From NCBI GenBank assembly GCA_963854835.1, contig OY978529.1:12361139-12425138 (forward strand): 64,000 bases of DNA, read 5' to 3'. The notes under the pieces were generated by a model that was given only the letters and a program-made list of their open reading frames with translations, did not search any database and was not told the origin of the DNA. Within the stretch, counting starts at the first letter, position 1; each line of letters opens with the position of its first letter. This stretch comes from Megamerina dolium. Taxonomy: Eukaryota > Arthropoda > Insecta > Diptera > Megamerinidae. Positions 49,301-62,137 of the stretch are shown piece by piece. The translations under genes and the position numbers were made by a program.

Positions 49301-50680
49301 TAAACACATAAGAAACCTGAAAAGTATATACATATACATATAGAAGGTACTTATATAGTTTTTATTTTATTGATCTATAAATCCCCGAATTTCATATACA
49401 CTGAAGATGAAAAAAAAAAAATGTTAACGTAAACATATCTCCTACAGTACTTTATATCTGTTGTAAAAATGTTAATTTGTTTTTTTTTTTGCAAAAATAC
49501 AAATACTCAAGATCGTGAATATTTTAATGCTATATTTTGCAGAAATATGTTTACCTTAACCTTACACAAAAATTAAATATTCAAAATGTCGTCATCGGCA
49601 CAAAATGAAAGAATCCCTTTGCCTACCCCATTCTATTTCGTATTATATTGTACATTACGTCTCACAATGCGCACACATAGACAGCGCCATCGTTTTAAAC
49701 CGGCATATTTGAGATTGTGTGTATAGAAACAACAATAAGCAGGTATGTGTACGTGTGTGAACTGATAAATACCCTGCAGTAAACTCTAGTAGTTTCGAAC
49801 TAATTAGATATCAGATTTTTTGACGCTTATACATAATTAGCTACCTATGTGTTTATATGGAGAGTACCGTACCCTAAACAAAAATTTGAACCTATGTAAA
49901 AAAAATGTACTGAACATTCTTTTTTAATACTTATTTTATTGAAATCTTAAATAATCCGATAGATGAAATACTTGGAAACATTTCAAATTAAAAGTTAACG
50001 TATAATTAGAATTGTTTTAATGGAACTTTTTGAAATATTGTCAAATAGTCTGGACTTTGACTGCAGGGTACTTATAGACACATACACATACCGTCAACAT
50101 ATTTTTTTGTATGATGTGTACCTATGTGCAATGAAACTCATTTTCTGAATGGTTGTAAACTATATTTTATGATTTGTTTAATTTTTGTAATAAAAAAAAA
50201 ATTAATTATAATCTAAATTAAAAAAGCTTCAAAATACAATAAAAATCCGTGAATCAATGGTTCTCAGGTCAACCATCTGAAGCACTAATTCTATTTCTGC
50301 TTTTTCTTTAATTGAAATAATAACCGAATCTTATTCTCTAAGTTCTTCTAGTATTTCGGCCAGTGGAAATATAGGAAAATCGAGTATAGTTTTACGGGGA
50401 AACATGATTTTTGAGAAGTGATAAAAAAAAAAACATTTTTAAAACCTAAGATGATTGCACTTAATATTAATTTCACAATCAAGTAAATTGATTGTATTCG
50501 AGAACATGATAACACATATCAAAGCATTGTAATTAGCAGCTTCAAAAAAATTTCTTTCAAAAATTGTGTTCTAATCCAGAACCCTAGGAAAATGCATTAT
50601 TGATATCACCTTACGCACATAAGTTCATTTAGCTATAATTAATTTTCCATTGGTTTTTTATTTAATTTGATATACTCAGG
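46321..50680. other. Kr-h1 upstream noncoding region, part 1
   Basis: Over 4 kb of AT-rich DNA without a supported gene. It may hold 5' UTR exons and enhancers of Kr-h1, whose transcripts in flies start far upstream of the coding exon. None can be placed from sequence alone. Confidence 0.35.
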
Positions 50681-50689
50681 AGAGTACGA

Positions 50690-51265
50690 TAAGAAGAAAA
50701 CGGCTCGTACAATATGAAATATGCTTGCTGATTAGCGACACTATCTTCACCAAAACTATATTGACTTAATCGACGTTAACACGATTAATTCACTATTAAT
50801 TCGGCATACTCTAACAAAATAGGCGGGTCTAACAATGAACGAGATACCTAGAACCAAAATAGTCTCGGCTTCTTCTAAAGAAACAATCGGATGATTCTAA
50901 TGAGAAGCTACTCGAATGTTGCTCCTGTTTTCGAAAGAAGAGTTCTACCCAAGGTTTTTGACATTTTTTCGTTGGCGGCAAGCACGGAATAAGGTACAAC
51001 CCATCAAAATAGGTCAGTCATGTTGAGCGAATGTAAAAACAATAACAACCAAGAATATGTTATATTTGGAACTTTTTCTCTGCGGAACGCAGACGAAGAG
51101 AAAGATTCAATCTCCGTTGGAAAGACAAGTACTGGAGAATCTATCAGCGCTTAGAACTTCTAACTGGCGCCAGGGAGCAAGGGACAGAGGCGACTGACAA
51201 AGTAATCTAGATTCGACCCAAATCGCACGAAATCGGTTATAATGGCCAGTTAAGTAATTAAAAAA
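50690..51265 (+). mobile_element. RTE-like LINE 3' fragment, strongly decayed
   Basis: Same family style as 39895-40795. Short in-frame scraps match that C terminus: RLRWKDKYWRIYQR-like at 51110-51150, then NWRQGARDRGDWQ across frames at 51160-51200, and the end TATAATGGCCAGTTAAGTAATT paralleling TGTAATGGCCACATAAGTAAC at 40755. Confidence 0.6.
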
Positions 51266-51273
51266 TAAGTAAA

Positions 51274-51619
51274 ATAAGGGTGTGGCTCTAATACGCCCCA
51301 AAGGGCCCTTTAGTCGAGATTCTCTTCCAGTACTGTTGTAATATTTTCGACAATATTAGAAGGGACCTGTTTATATTAGCCGGTTCTGAACGACAGCATC
51401 CTTGTGGCATCACTTTTTCTGAACTTTTTCACAGAGCTCTTTTAGAATTAGTTCTTTTAAATTGTTTCTGCCGGAAGAATTGCCATTTGCTTGCCGACAG
51501 GTGGGCGCCGTTCTTAGGAACATTTTTTTTTTATTATATTTGTGCTTCTGCCACGGATTGCAACTACGACCTATAGATCAGAAAGTCAATACACTAACGG
51601 CACTGATCTACGGCACTAG
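51274..51619 (-). mobile_element. tRNA-derived SINE, minus orientation
   Basis: Body blocks GGCCCTTTAGTCGAGATTCT, GACAATATTAGAAGGGACCT, AGCCGGTTCTGAACGACAGC and CTTGCCGACAGGTGGGCGCC, with head ACACTAACGGCACTGATCTA at the right. TAAGTAAA flanks it at 51266-51273 and 51620-51627. It is inserted at the (TAAG)-like tail of the preceding LINE fragment. Confidence 0.8.
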
Positions 51620-51627
51620 TAAGTAAA

Positions 51628-52170
51628 TACTTTTTAACTTTAAACAAAGTGCAAAAACCAGCTTGATCGATAAACAAGCTCTGCTCTTTTGGAAATAAAA
51701 TATTTTATTAAAAGTGTGTGTATGAATCGGCAGAAGATTTCTATGGAATAAGATGGTGAATAATGTTTTTCCCGTGGTGTCAACATTTTGTGAATTTGCT
51801 GAGTGAAATGAAATATTTATTGACAGAAGAAAATTTTGGACAATTACAGCAATTTGACAATTGACAATTGACAATTTGACAATAATAATGTAGTATAATA
51901 AATGCTCAATTCAATTCACTTTATTTAGACTTTAAGACTTACATTATACATAGAAAAATGAATTTTAGTCCGAATCAGACATTAGTAAGCCCGGCGCATT
52001 GATACGAGTGTACCCCAACTGGACCATCTTGTCTTATTTTTTCGCAAACGCATTCTAATGCATTTCACAAGTCCCACCATATTTTCAGTTCCCAGTTGCC
52101 ATTGGAGTTCGGCCACAATGTGTCTATTCAAAATCTAATTACTAATTACTATACGTATTCTGCATGTAAA
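51628..52170. other. Kr-h1 upstream noncoding region, part 2
   Basis: AT-rich, with a small GACAATTTGACAATT direct-repeat cluster at about 51855-51885. No gene supported. Confidence 0.35.
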
Positions 52171-52195
52171 TCATTTCTTTAACTTACTTCCAGCC

Positions 52196-52383
52196 CTCGT
52201 TCCTACTAGCATTTTTACCTTTGAACCACTCATCCCTTTAGAAACGCTTTTGCATAAGAAAGTGGTGCTCTTCGTTGCTCCCTGTAGAGGTAAATTAAAT
52301 TTTTCGAAAATATTTGCAATTAAATGAATACTTACAAGTCGGGTATTTTTTTCGCCTTTTTTGCTGGTGTATCTATAATGCAA
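52196..52383 (-). other. Possible small minus-strand exon pair, unassigned
   Basis: On the minus strand, a frame ending GEKNTRL has a consensus GTAAGT donor (about 52335). After a short intron and a CTCTACAG acceptor the same frame continues GATKSTTFLCKSVSKGMSGS, with another GTAAGT donor near 52197. Both pieces are basic. No domain is recognised, no confident start or last exon can be assigned, and the opposite strand also stays open in places. It may be a real short gene or chance. Confidence 0.25.
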
Positions 52384-53014
52384 CGTTTTATTATTTTATT
52401 TTAGTAAATTGGCTGCTAAAATTATAAGCTTAAATTTTGTGATTGTCAAAAATTTCTATACTTCTGTCAAAAATGGAAATTATTCACCTCATAACCACAA
52501 AAAATTTAATCGAATCGTACTTTGCTACCGATTCAGACACGCTCTAAAACTCAATCATCCGATTGTTTTAATTTATTTGGTTCAAATGGTTCAGAAGAAA
52601 GTGAATGTCTTGATCTAATTTTGAAAAATTCAAAGCAAGATTTGTTTTCATGATTTCAATTTAGGCACAAACTCTAGTATCGGGTTCTATAAGCCTTGTT
52701 TAAAATGAAAAGGAAATAAGGTACAGTTTCGGTTAAAGAGGAGGAAGAGGTGCCTACGTTTCTCTCCGGCGATTAGGTACAATTGGAAAAACTAGCAACA
52801 CTGGTGTTTACATGTGCTTGTGTGAATATAGAATTTTTCATTTACGCTTCATGGCATCACTACAAATGCAAACTAATCTATAAAATCGACGACGATGCCA
52901 ACAATTCAAAATACGAACGACGCCTAACGATGGCCGCACTTCGCTAAACAGAAAAAGCACAGTGTAAAGTCGAGACAAAGGAAAATGAGAAACAAACAAC
53001 TTTGAACTTGAACT

Positions 53015-53046
53015 ACACGTGGAGGCAATGCAGTAGTTTTCAACAA
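53015..53046 (-). promoter_or_regulatory. Candidate juvenile hormone response element, proximal copy
   Basis: Minus-strand reading gives TTGTTGAAAA, four variable bases, then TGCATTGCCTCCACGTGT; E-box CACGTG at 53016-53021. It is 4.7 kb upstream of the Kr-h1 coding start. About 60 bp to the right, TTTGGAGGCAGTG (53083-53095) is a partial, E-box-less relative. See the distal copy at 45571-45602. Confidence 0.6.
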
Positions 53047-53717
53047 GAGCAATGAGTGTGTATATACTACGTATTAATTTGTATTTGGAGGCAGTGTGCA
53101 ATGTTTCGAGAATAGAGTACAGCCATAACGGAAAGAGTGTATTCAATATGTACGAGTACGATTATTGATGCGCTTATACATCGTGCATTCATGTATGTAT
53201 ATATGTACGATGTTTGTGTATGAACTTGTAAATAGATGTGCTTAATTCCTTAATGGGGTTGAATGCATTATACCTATTCTATATTATTTCAAAAATATCA
53301 CAACGAAAGGGAAATTCTTTTAGATTCTAACGTCTGTACTTTATACTTTACTTTTGTATAGAAAAATTTACTTTGCTTACAAAGAACCTTCTATGTACAT
53401 ATATACATATGTAGGTACCTACTATATTAGTATTAAATTCTAATTTGCTTGTTAAAATGTATTTTCACTGATATATAAAAAGGCATTCAGTATGTATGTG
53501 TATGTGGTTATATATTCTAATATAAAATATTGTACTGAAAAATGATGTTCATAGATGTACATACATTTGTTTTTGATATAATATTTCAACGATGAACGTA
53601 ACTACGCTTATATAAAAATCATATATGTATAAATGTCACGACCTACACCAACACTTAGGTATTCTACATAATATGTATAAACATATACATAGATATGAGC
53701 TGATATACATACATATA
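53047..53717. other. Kr-h1 upstream noncoding region, part 3
   Basis: AT-rich with many ATACATATGTA words; no coding frame or known site beyond the degenerate half-module noted at 53083. Confidence 0.35.
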
Positions 53718-55394
53718 CAGTGACGAACTAAATTATTGGCACAGTAGGTATTTTCAACTTCAGCACTACTTTTAAACCCTTACTAAAGAGATATTTACCC
53801 TAAACAAAATTTTCTCAGATAAAATGACAAATTTTCAACCAAAATTAATTTATTTCATTCCAGTATTTAATTCAACCAATTTATTAAAATTAAAAAACAA
53901 AAAATTATGCGCAATTTCATTGAACAAAATTATTGGCACACCTACCGTTTAATGTGTTTTACTTTAAAAATTTATCGATCTGGCAACTTTTTTCGCAAAG
54001 TTAACGTTATTCTCAAAATGCTTGTTTGCTTAGTAGTTAAACTTCAAATATAAAACGTGTCAAAGAGCTGTCAATTTAAGAAAAAATTAATTATTTAAAA
54101 AAATGAGTACCAAGCAAAAAGAAACGACGGAATCCGAGCGCAAAATAATTTTATATATGCACAATCAAGGTAAATCATATTCTGAGATTGGAGAAATGAT
54201 GAATAGAAGCCGTTACACAATTCGGAGCATTGTGCAGCGTTTCAAGGGGGCCTCATCATTTGAAAGCGCAAAGCACACAGGACGACCCAAAGCTTTAAGT
54301 GACCGTGAATGCAGTCAAATTATCAGAAAGGTCCAGAGAAATCCGAAAATATCATCGACACAGATCGCAGCTGAAGTGAAAGAAGAAATCGGAAAAGATA
54401 TTCACCCCATAACGGTCCGAAGAGTACTGCATGAGGCAAACTATAACTGCCGTGTTGCGAGACGCAAACCGCTTATTTCTAAAGTGAATCAGAAGAAGCG
54501 TTTAACATATGCTAAAGAGTACCTAAAAAAGCCAACAGATTTTTGGGACTCTGTGCTCTTCTCAGATGAAAGCAAATTTAATATCTTCCGATCTGACGGC
54601 CGCCAAACGGTGTGGAGAAAACCTAATACGGAGCTTCAAAAAGAAAACCTTGTGGCGACTGTTAAACATGGTGGTGGAAGGGTGCTTGTATGGGGTTGCA
54701 TGTCCGCTGCTGGTGTCGGCGAATTGGAATTTATTGAAGGAATCATGGACAAATCATATTATTTAGATATTCTCAAGAGAAATGTGAAAAAAAGTGCCGA
54801 AAAATTGAATTTGCCAGAGTCATTCACTTTTCAGCATGATAATGACCCGAAGCACACGGCTTATGATGTGCGTATGTGGTGTGTTAGCCATATAAAACAT
54901 ACTTTGCCGCATCCGCCACAATCGCCAGATCTCAACCCAATTGAGCATTTGTGGGAAGAATTGGATAGGCGCATAAAAAAGCGAGCCATTACAACAAAAA
55001 CGGAGTTGAAGTTGGCACTTGGCGAAGAATGGCACAAGATTGGACAAGAAGTTACAAAAAAATTGGTATCTTCGATGCCAAAGCGTCTGGAAGCGGTTAT
55101 CAAACAAAAAGGCTTAGCCACTAGATATTAATTTTCCATTTCTACAAGCTTTTTTTTAGTTTTTAACAAGGTGTGCCAATAATTTTGTTCAATGAAATTG
55201 CGCATAATTTTTTGTTTTTTAATTTTAATAAATTGGTTGAATTAAATACTGGAATGAAATAAATTAATTTTGGTTGAAAATTTGTCATTTTATCTGAGAA
55301 AATTTTGTTTAGGGTAAATATCTCTTTAGTAAGGGTTTAAAAGTAGTGCTGAAGTTGAAAATACCTACTGTGCCAATAATTTAGTTCGTCACTG
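53718..55394 (+). mobile_element. Tc1-family transposon, complete, with identical 225-bp ends
   Basis: TA target duplication (53716-53717, 55395-55396). The outermost bases CAGTGACGAACTAAATTATT begin inverted repeats of 225 bp (53718-53942 and 55170-55394) that I could not distinguish from each other. The core AAATTATTGGCACA recurs at the inner end of each repeat, an IR/DR layout. It encodes one intact transposase (54103-55131). Total 1677 bp. Identical ends plus an intact gene point to a very recent insertion. Confidence 0.95.
54103..55131 (+). CDS. Tc1-like transposase, intact (Bari-like by motif)
   Basis: Catalyses cut-and-paste transposition at TA sites. 342 aa, the normal family length. 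Residues 1-115 hold two helix-turn-helix units (SYSEIGEMMNRSRYTIRSIV and ISSTQIAAEVKEEIG) with a GRPKAL linker. The DD34E triad is complete: D155 in FSDESKFN, D246 in HDNDPKHTA, E281 in SPDLNPIEHLWEELD. Glycine-rich KHGGGRVLVWGCMSAAGVGE lies between. YDVRMW after the second Asp and the long IR/DR ends recall Bari elements, but the clade needs a tree. No stop or frameshift. It is the only apparently functional transposase here and could mobilise its own element. Confidence 0.95.
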   Translation: MSTKQKETTESERKIILYMHNQGKSYSEIGEMMNRSRYTIRSIVQRFKGASSFESAKHTGRPKALSDRECSQIIRKVQRNPKISSTQIAAEVKEEIGKDIHPITVRRVLHEANYNCRVARRKPLISKVNQKKRLTYAKEYLKKPTDFWDSVLFSDESKFNIFRSDGRQTVWRKPNTELQKENLVATVKHGGGRVLVWGCMSAAGVGELEFIEGIMDKSYYLDILKRNVKKSAEKLNLPESFTFQHDNDPKHTAYDVRMWCVSHIKHTLPHPPQSPDLNPIEHLWEELDRRIKKRAITTKTELKLALGEEWHKIGQEVTKKLVSSMPKRLEAVIKQKGLATRY

Positions 55395-55702
55395 TACATA
55401 TGTATGTATACAATTCAAACTTTTTATACTTGTATTCGCATGAGAGTGGTTCTTGACTTTTCGAAAAACATAAATTATAGCTTGGTTATCGCAACTTTAT
55501 TCAAATATTAAATTAGCAGATCGATTTTTTTATTAAAGAAAATTAATTAAAGAATATGTAATATATATGTAGTGACCGTATAATTACTGTGTTTGTACGT
55601 CAATAATCAAGGGCCACTCTAATAAACATATTATTCATATGGATTTACCTAAAGATGCATACATATATATACTTATGTATATACATATATGCACATTTTG
55701 TC

Positions 55703-55764
<62 letters not shown>

Positions 55765-55799
55765 GTTTTATATATACATATATATATATATATATATTT

Positions 55800-55858
<59 letters not shown>

Positions 55859-57734
55859 CTTACATAAAGAAATACTTATGTATATGTGTATATGTATTTA
55901 TATATTTCATATGTTTATACATTTCAATTGCTTACTATGTACACACATGCATATATCTCAAATGTTATTTCCTTTTCTTCAAACACAGAAAAGCTAAAGC
56001 TATTGAAGCTTTTATTGTTGTGCTGAAATTCTACTTGCTATGAGAAAAATAACAGCATAAATTATTTAAGCGGTCGTTGACCTTTTGGCGTCCCAAATGT
56101 AGTCGTTGTTGTGTTTGGTTTAACAAAAGTTTCCGCTGTAGTAAATAGAACAGCTTGATCTCCAGTTGGATATCATATCAGTATATGTATATTATTTGTA
56201 TGTATGTACTTAGTTTTCCAATTTTTATTTTTATTTGAGCTTGTTATGGAGTAAATCTTCTTATATCTTAAACTTAAATATTGAAGTGAGTGGTGCAGGC
56301 AGGAATAATTTTGAAGTTTTGTAGTTCTTCCGCATCTTTTGGTTTAAAAAAACTATTGGTGGATAAATAAATTAAAGTATATGCTTAATATTCCTAATAA
56401 AAAAATTAGTTAGTATACGCATCCAATTTGACCGCCAGTTTTGGTCATTTACGTTATTGAATTTTATTTGATTTTCTGGATGAATAATCTGTGACTCATT
56501 CAACAGTAAAATAATTTATTGTAAAACTTTGTAATGGAAATGTTAAACAGGAGTTTGTTAGTATGTTTCGGAAGGGATCGATTAAGTAATTTGGAGGAAA
56601 AGCTTGAAAAGTGATTTAGTTGCAAGATCTAGTTGTGAAAAAAAAAAACACTGAGCTACTACGACAGCTACAATACAAATAATAGTAATAAAACTAATCT
56701 CACTATTACTATTTATTTATAATAGGGTATAAATGAGTATTCCACTGTACTTCGTAGGCATTCTGAATTTTCCAGGATAAAAAAATATTTGCAGGTTTTA
56801 ATATGTGTATTGCTTTTAATCTGATTGTTTTCTACCTCAAATATATAAAGTATGCCGTTATTTGTGGTGGTTTATAAGTATGTTCCTATATGTGAGTAAA
56901 AAAAAATGAAGAACCAGTTCTAACACATCTCTTTATCAGCCATACAAAATACTAGAACGAACTGATTTACCTAACCATATTACTTTGAGCATGATTCTCT
57001 AAATGCGAGTATGTACATATGTATGTATGTATCTCTTTGCCCTTTCTCAACAGCACTCTCCTTTTCATTCTCTCACAAAATTCAAACAAATTCTAATTCA
57101 TATTAGAATTTTCTTTGGAAAAGTATGTAGCTTTTTCATCGGTCTATTTAGAAAATGTCGTTGATTGGTATGCGTGGTGGTGGTTTGTAGCATATTTTTG
57201 GATACTCACCCACCAGTCTTCTATACACTATCAAACGTTAAATTCGGATTTCGGATGAAACATAAAAGCGTGCATCGAAAACACACAGTACAGGGTTTTT
57301 TCTCTACGTATAAAATTTTTTTTTTTTAATGAAAAAAGCTTATTAAAAATTATAAACTGTATTGTTAGTGCACTTTTAATAAAATTTATATATGCTATTT
57401 TGTATAAGCAAACACATATGCATATGTATATAAATGAATCTTATCAAAATGACTATTAACAAGCAGATGCAATCATGTGCTGGCGGTACAATAAATTTTC
57501 ATTCCAGAAGCGTTTACAAAAAAAATATAAAATAGTTTAATTTTATTGGAAAAATCAGAACAGAACAAAGTCTTACAAAGTTCATATATGTATATGCTAA
57601 GGATGGATGGATAATAGAAAGGTACACCGCAACTAATTGAGACTGGTCTTATCGAATTATTGACTGATTATATCTAGTATAGACTGAACTGATAATTATA
57701 TTAAATGTAAAATAAGCATAAAAAATCTAAAGCA
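55395..57734. other. Kr-h1 upstream/intronic noncoding region
   Basis: Contains the (TA)n tract at 55708-55855; otherwise AT-rich without coding frames. The sequence just before 57735 reads CTAAAGCA, so a 5' UTR exon or splice acceptor lies here, not resolved. Confidence 0.4.
55708..55855. repeat. (TA)n microsatellite
   Basis: About 150 bp of TA dinucleotides with a few interruptions (TATATTTTATTATATA). It yields spurious Tyr-Ile frames. Confidence 0.96.
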
Positions 57735-60700
57735 ATGACCGAACAAAATAATGCCGCTAACTGGACATCCGACCAAACTTGGATAAAAGATGTATTATCC
57801 AAATCTGGAACAGAACTAACGGAAATTTCAACAACTAGTAGTAGAAAAAATGGATCTCTTAAAAAGTTTGTCAAGAAACCAGATAAAGGAGGTTTGTAGA
57901 ATACACAATTTGTAAACAAAGTACTAACAAAGCATAATAAGTATCGTATTGTGAAAATAACAATAATTATATTTATTATTTAACTTAAGACAAGACTTAA
58001 TTGTTGGTATTATAATAATTTCAAATATGATATTATTTCTACATTATGTTTTTAATACTATAATTCGCCATTTTGTTGTTTAAATATTATTACATACATG
58101 CATATGTACGTACATATACATATATAAAGATCAAATGCCGGGTGAGATATCGTTTTGAAAAAGTTTCAAATATACATGCTAACTATTTTTTAATATAACC
58201 TTTTTACACTTATACTACCAACTCACAGTAGTTACTAATCAATTTTATATATTATTAGAGTTGCCCCTTAGCCCTGTACACTCTATTCTGAAGAGCTGCC
58301 AATTCCATACCGGCTCTTTGCTATACTCAAGTGAAAGTTCCTAACTAAGGACCACTCTATTGTGCGTATATGTAAATACGTATGCGTGCATAACGGATGT
58401 GAGAAGCTAAGCATTACAATTGGTTTTTTGTGTTGCGTATTTGGGGGAGTATTGAGGGAGGTTTTCTCATACATACAATGAATATAAGTATGTATTTACT
58501 TTAAGAATATTCTGCAAAAGCTTTTATTTGATGGCTCACTCCACTTCTTATATTATATACATACATATGAATGTACTACACACTCGATATTTTCACATAA
58601 TCCTAAGGGTTGATGGAATAGAAACTATAACATTCTGTTGTACCTATCTACTTGATAAAATTATTTGGGGTGTGTTCTTTGGGAGTTAAAACGCTTTCTG
58701 AGAGCTTTTAATTTGTGTGTGTTTTTTTTTTTTTTTTGAATTGTAAGCGTTGAAAGTGAAATCCCTAAATATCATTATTGTAATATTTTCATTTAAATAA
58801 GATTTTTTTTAACGCATTTAAACAAATTTTCCATTACAGATCCACAAAATAAAATGGTTTATTATCAATCAACGTCTCTAATAATCAAACCCGAGCAATC
58901 TAGTCAATCTCAGTTTTGCACACCTTTACGATCAGCCATAAATACATTTACGGAGCCCTCTATGCAACATCACGCAGAGCAGCCATCTCAACAAATTGCT
59001 CAGGACAATTACAGCATTAGTAAGATTGGCACTGTAATGCAAGATTTGGGCACCGTTATAGATCCTTCACAACAGACATTAGATCTTACAAATTCATCAC
59101 TTCAAAAAATTTTCAATAATGTCAAAGTTGAACATTTACCATCCGATAATACCATCTATGCGTCTTCCTCATCATCATCCTCCGCATCACTTATAGCATC
59201 GTCTAGCTCCGGAAGCCAGATTAGAAATATCACAATGGAACCAACGGCAGGAGCGAACTTTACAACCCCCAAACGTAAAACATCCATCAATAAACAACAA
59301 TTCAAATGCGAACAATGTGGAATGTCTTTCGGCAGTAAGTCAGCACATACATCTCATTCAAAGTCACATTCAAAAAATTTGGGGCTCGCTGTGGGAACCA
59401 GCGGCTCCCACATTCGGCAAGTAGTAAACGATGTGAATGAATCTATAGTCCTGCTTGGCATACCAAAGACACCACAGATTAAAGCTAACAACAGTGGTGC
59501 TCTTGGTGGTGACCCATATCAGTGCAATGTCTGTCAAAAAACATTTGCTGTTCCTGCAAGACTGGTAAGTAAACATTTATGGTTATTGGCATACAAAATA
59601 TATTAAACAAAATTTATATAAAAAAATAGAGAGAGAGAGAGAGAGAGTAGACTTATAATCAAAAACTAGATATCACAAAATATCATTTATATTTCATCGA
59701 TCATGTCCCAGCTATATCAATAAAGGTAGATTGTAAAAGATTCCTCATATAGTGTCAAACTCAATGAGTACTTAATTGAAATTTCCTTTTATTGAACCAC
59801 AAACGTTTTTAGGTTTTTAAACATGATTTACTGCAAAAGTATGGAGTTCATAATTAATTGATTACTGGTTTGGAATTGAAGCAGTGTACTTTGACCTCAT
59901 GCTAATGGTGTAAGAAAGGCTTTCAGAAGCATTTTTATGAAAAATTTGAATTTTGGACACCATCTGAAAGAACAAAATTTTGTTTTATCAAGAAATACTG
60001 TTGATTTGAGACTTGAACCAGCAAAATATTCGGCTTTGTTTAAATTTTTTTAATCATATTCAAAGATCGCTTAGTCGTTAGCTAGTCGATCTGTTTTTTC
60101 GCTTCTTGCCGAACAGTTTCTCTGTTTTACCGAAGTCTGGGAATTCCTCAACTCGGTGCTCACCGCCGGAGTTCTTTCACTCGCTCGATGTTGTCGAATG
60201 CTCTGTTCAACAACATCGACTATTCGAATATATAAATATCGGCGTATATCACGGATCATGGTTTCGCCTTATTTTGTACTTATTGTCAACGCAAACAGAT
60301 TCCAAGATCTTGCGAAAGCCTCCTAGCAAGAGATGTTAAATGTGAATATGATGTCGTGCTTTAATTCGAAACTAAATTTGAATATGACTCCAAAATATTG
60401 TTTTATTTTCCCAACAACAGGGAACTCTATGACGTACTATTAAAAGAATCATGAATTGGTGCTACCAATTTTATTTTAATATATGGAGCATTGGAAAATA
60501 CTCATCTTTTGCATGAAAGAGATTTGAAAGTTTCGTTCAAATAAGAAATAGTGCACAGAAATATTAGGCTATTAGATTTCCTTTTTTAAATTTATTTAAA
60601 TCTCTATACTAAGCAGACGGATAACAATGAATTGGTAATTTTGATACGAATTTAACTGGTCAACACTATTGTGACTCGGTAAATGGCCTGCTGACGTACA

Positions 60701-62102
60701 TTAATTTCGTGACTGTCACTTCACCTTTCAAATTTTCTTTTTGTATTGTAAATATCACCAACAGTTCGTTGCTGCGACTGAATTGAATTGAATGAATATT
60801 TGAAAAATTGTCGAAGAAAGTAATGTCCAAAACGAATATTGAGCTTTTAGGTCGAATGAATTAATGTCGATACATTTTTGTCACCTTTTCGATATTAATG
60901 AAAGCAAAATTGAAAGAATGTGGAACAAAAAATGAAATGAATTCAATTCTCGACATTATTGCAGACTTTTTTGTAATAAAGGCATTTTCTCCAAATATTT
61001 TTTTTTTTCCTTAACCTACCCAAAAACTATATAGACCTCGTTTACAATTTCAATTTTGTGGCTTTGTTTCAAAAATTATTATTTTTTAATAGATTGCTTA
61101 AGTTGTCTCTTTCATGTGCAAACACATTTTTTTTATATTTAAGATTCGACACTATCGAACACATACCGGTGAAAGGCCATTCGAATGCGAATTTTGTCAC
61201 AAGCTTTTTAGCGTTAAGGAAAACTTACAAGTTCATAGACGAATTCATACAAAGGAGCGACCTTACAAATGCGACGTATGTGGTCGGGCATTCGAACACT
61301 CTGGAAAACTGCACAGGCACATGCGTATACATACCGGTGAAAGGCCGCACAAGTGCTCTGTTTGTGAGAAAACATTTATTCAGTCGGGACAGCTGGTAAT
61401 ACACATGCGCACGCATACTGGAGAAAAACCATACAAATGCCCAGTCGATGGTTGTGGAAAAGGATTTACTTGTTCGAAACAATTAAAAGTACACTCGCGT
61501 ACACATACTGGTGAAAAACCGTATCACTGCGATATTTGTTTTCGTGATTTTGGTTATAATCATGTATTGAAATTGCATCGTGTGCAGCATTATGGCTCAA
61601 AGTGCTATAAATGCACAATATGTGATGAGACATTTAAAAGCAAAAAGGAGATGGAGGCACACATAAAGGGCCATGCCAATGAATTGCCAAATGACGAAGA
61701 GAGTGTGATGGCGGCAGAGAGTAATCAGATTGAAACTTCTTCTCATAATAATGCAATTTCTTCTCAATGCTCTCCACATTCTGAGATTTTGACCAGAAGC
61801 TCAATCAAAACACTAATGGTCAATGCAGAGCCAGCACCCAATCCACTGAGGTTATCATCTGATTGTTCACCGATATCGCCAAAATCACCACCTTCTCCTA
61901 TTTCATCTTTAGCATCGGTATCACAATTGTCGGCTGGATCGCCAGTTTCGTCTGTATTATCGCCAATTATGAAATCAACGCTTGAGAATGAAAATCACGA
62001 TTATGTTAACGCGAAGCAATTATCCTCATTGAATATAATTGATTTGAAAAATCAAATTACATTGAACAATGAGGAATTGCCAACAGACTTAAGAATCCAA
62101 CA

Positions 62103-62137
<35 letters not shown>

